Assembly (NCBI GenBank): GCA_027460615.1
Contig: JAPZAO010000007.1
Span: 1 to 33,065, forward strand
DNA: 33,065 nt
Direction of reading: 5' to 3'
Origin: Candidatus Methanoperedens sp.
Lineage (GTDB): Archaea > Halobacteriota > Methanosarcinia > Methanosarcinales > Methanoperedenaceae
Each line of letters begins with the position of its first letter. Position 1 is the first letter of the stretch. The notes beneath the pieces are model-generated. The model worked only from the letters and a program-made list of their open reading frames with translations. It was not told the origin of the DNA and did no database searches. Below are positions 31,615 through 33,065 of the stretch, piece after piece. A program made the position numbers and the translations under genes.

Positions 31615-32454
31615 TCATCTCACCTTTTCCTGTACTTTGAAAGACCTGTAAACAAACACTCCGATAATTATCCAGTAACCGATATACGAAAGTGCCATTG
31701 TCAGTGAAGGGGCTGCGTGATAGCCAATAAGCGAGCTCAGGCCGCCTCCGATAAGACCATTCTCATGAAGAAGAGGATAAGAGCCGTCAGGGTTCTGTGG
31801 GGGGTTCAAGTCCCACACATGCTCTATTACGGGGGGTATGATTCCCACTTCGTTGAATTCACCAACGGCGGTAGCTATCAGCCCGGCTGAGAACAATATC
31901 AGCAGTATGCTTGTATATTTGAAAAATTTGGTTACGTCAAGGCTGTGCATTCCTTTGAACATGACAAACGACATAAAGACCACAACCCCAAGCCCGGCAG
32001 CAAAACCGAGAAGCGTATCAAATGGTGACTGGATAGCAAGCGTTCCAAGAAACAGGACAGTCTCAACCCCTTCCCTGAATACGGCGATAAAGGAGAGGGC
32101 TGCAATTCCCATGGTCTGGCCTTTCGATATTGAGAGGTCTATCTTTTCCTGGACTTCCCCTTTTATCTGTTTTGAATTCTGCGCCATCCAGAAAATCATG
32201 TAGGTCAATACAACGGCAGCGGCAAGAGCGGCGGCGCCTTCGAACAGTTGCTCCGCCGTTCCCTGAAGTTCCCCATATACTAATTTGAATACGAGCGCAA
32301 CCCCGATACTTGCGATAACCGCGCCGATTATCCCGGTGTAGATGTAACGATTGAGGTCTTTTCTGCCTATTTTTGCGACATAAGCCGCGATTATTCCGAT
32401 TATCAGGGCTGCTTCAAGCGCTTCCCTGAAGGTTATTAGAAAACTTGCTAACAT
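31615..32454 (-). CDS. FTR1-family iron permease
   Basis: This 279-residue membrane protein has about seven helices and two REXXE iron-binding motifs: REALE at 10-14 in FLITFREALEAALII and REGVE in FIAVFREGVETVLFLGT. These define the Ftr1/EfeU family, which takes up ferric or oxidised ferrous iron. An extracellular loop between the last helices carries NPPQNPDGSYPLLHENG. No EfeO or EfeB partner lies in the window. It is the first gene of the iron operon; the promoter holds a DtxR-like palindrome. Confidence 0.93.
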   Translation of the reverse strand: MLASFLITFREALEAALIIGIIAAYVAKIGRKDLNRYIYTGIIGAVIASIGVALVFKLVYGELQGTAEQLFEGAAALAAAVVLTYMIFWMAQNSKQIKGEVQEKIDLSISKGQTMGIAALSFIAVFREGVETVLFLGTLAIQSPFDTLLGFAAGLGVVVFMSFVMFKGMHSLDVTKFFKYTSILLILFSAGLIATAVGEFNEVGIIPPVIEHVWDLNPPQNPDGSYPLLHENGLIGGGLSSLIGYHAAPSLTMALSYIGYWIIIGVFVYRSFKVQEKVR

Positions 32455-32475
32455 AAGGTATCCTTTTTCTTTTAA

Positions 32476-32489
32476 TTAGGTATACCTAA
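32476..32489. promoter_or_regulatory. DtxR-like operator of the iron operon
   Basis: TTAGGTATACCTAA is a perfect 14-bp palindrome 22-35 bp before the FTR1 ATG, at the predicted transcription start. It shares the TTAGG/CCTAA arms of known DtxR-family operators. TAGG and CCTA half sites follow at 32494-32510. The TATA box (minus strand CTTTATAGG) is at 32507-32515. Confidence 0.7.
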
Positions 32490-32572
32490 CTTGTAGGTTT
32501 TGTTAGCCTATAAAGATTTCGGTGAGTTATTATTTGGAAATTCACATATAATCTATAATCCATCCGCCCAGC

Positions 32573-32809
32573 TCATCGCACGCTCCGCAGCTTATGACTG
32601 ACTTGCTTCCCCAATTCCGTCAAAGCATATTTCCCGCCTGAAAGTGCTAACAGCTTTTTCCCCACCAGTTCTTCAATACTCTTATCCGCCCCCACCATCC
32701 GCGCTGTTTTCGCTATGGTGGCGCTGTCCAGAGGCCCCTTTGAATCCAGTACGGCAAGAATCTTGCTTGCTTTTTGGTTGCTTGCAACAAAACCGATTAA
32801 TTCTTCCAT
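32573..32809 (-). CDS. Small archaeal winged-helix protein
   Basis: This 78-residue protein has a single winged-helix fold: ASKILAVLDSKGPLDSATIA, then VGADKSIEELVGKKLLALSG, then GKYALTELGKQVSHKL, where KYALTELG is the wing and closing strand. ATG 32809 has AGGT 6 bases before it; the in-frame extension to 32854 would run into the SRP RNA promoter and is unlikely. The regulated genes are unknown. It is divergent from the SRP RNA gene and reads toward the iron operon promoter. Confidence 0.75.
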   Translation of the reverse strand: MEELIGFVASNQKASKILAVLDSKGPLDSATIAKTARMVGADKSIEELVGKKLLALSGGKYALTELGKQVSHKLRSVR

Positions 32810-32838
32810 AATAATACCTGATGACCCCAGTTGAGATA

Positions 32839-32850
32839 ACTTTATTGCAT
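32839..32850 (+). promoter_or_regulatory. TATA box of the SRP RNA gene
   Basis: ACTTTATTGCAT lies about 25 bp before the predicted 5' end of the RNA. Confidence 0.45.
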
Positions 32851-32867
32851 GCAAATAACAATATCAC

Positions 32868-33065
32868 AGCGGCGGGCTAGCCCGGGTAATTCGGCGTTAC
32901 CTGTAACCCGAAACCGTCGATAGCGGGGGGCGAAGCCAGAGGAAGAAGTTTTGACTGTTGCCCGGCCCGCAGGTTCTACTGTGAAACCCCGTCCTGTGGG
33001 GCTAGTGTCGGTGCAAGGGCTTTCCTGAAGGAAGGTTTTTGTATCTTAATTGCGGACAAAGGTCT
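32868..33065 (+). ncRNA. SRP RNA (7S), 5' part, cut by window edge
   Basis: This is the RNA scaffold of the signal recognition particle. The 5' domain is clear: GCGGGCTAGCCCGGGTAATTC, then GCGTTACCTGTAACCCGAAA, then CCGTCGATAGCGGG, the conserved archaeal Alu-type fold with its GTAACC loop. GGCCCGCAGGTTCTACTGTG and the start of the long S-domain rod follow. The GGAAGGGAGCAGC tetraloop region of helix 8 has not been reached by 33065, so about 110 nt should lie beyond the edge. The high GC content against AT-rich flanks supports a structured RNA. Confidence 0.9.

Noticed and set aside
1-33065. CRISPR arrays, tRNA genes, insertion sequences
   Set aside because: No regularly spaced direct repeats of CRISPR type, no tRNA T-loop/acceptor pattern and no transposase frame were found by reading; the only tandem repeats are inside the Ig-protein gene.

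Overview
The window looks like a chromosomal segment of a euryarchaeon, most likely a Methanosarcinales-type anaerobe of the methanogen/ANME-2d (Methanoperedens-like) group. The evidence is an archaeal SRP RNA, an archaeal type-A RNase P RNA, class I lysyl-tRNA synthetase, archaeal CoaD, split archaeal glutamate synthase, an HdrB-HdrC fusion with complete CCG motifs, a PGF-CTERM surface protein, TATA boxes about 25-30 bp before many start codons, and GGTGA-type ribosome binding sites. The genus is inference; the archaeal assignment is firm. No CRISPR array, tRNA or intact transposase was seen.

Left part (1-9070). A cut-off MFS transporter converges on guaAA (GMP synthase glutaminase). Then come a DUF4143-type ATPase, serA with a tiny membrane protein behind it, and a riboflavin-pathway reductase. 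A BlaI-like repressor is translationally coupled to a small M56-like membrane protease and followed by an HtpX protease that carries an EF-hand loop. A coiled-coil protein, acylphosphatase and rnpB close this part.

Middle (9071-16710). Two independent HEPN/MNT modules, each with a winged-helix domain fused to the nucleotidyltransferase and each with a palindrome at its promoter, flank an HD phosphohydrolase, a candidate GC-rich ncRNA, several small proteins, lysS (with a strong hairpin in its leader) and coaD.

Glutamate synthase operon (16750-21389, minus strand). Four overlapping genes encode an HdrB-HdrC fusion, then the glutaminase, FMN/FeS synthase and GXGXG subunits of glutamate synthase. 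No NADPH subunit (gltD) is present, so the Hdr-like protein is the obvious candidate electron partner. This is the most interesting system in the window.

Right part (21586-33065). A MoeA fused to a periplasmic-binding-like domain is followed by an archaeosortase-type surface protein, a DNPH1-like hydrolase, a membrane-anchored winged-helix regulator and a secreted protein with one CxxCH haem site, four Ig-like repeats and a His/Thr/Asn-rich tail. An iron uptake operon follows (FTR1 permease, DtxR-FeoA regulator, FeoB, and a 43-residue Cys-rich protein coupled to FeoB), with a perfect 14-bp operator-like palindrome at its promoter. A small winged-helix protein and the 5' two thirds of the SRP RNA gene end the window.
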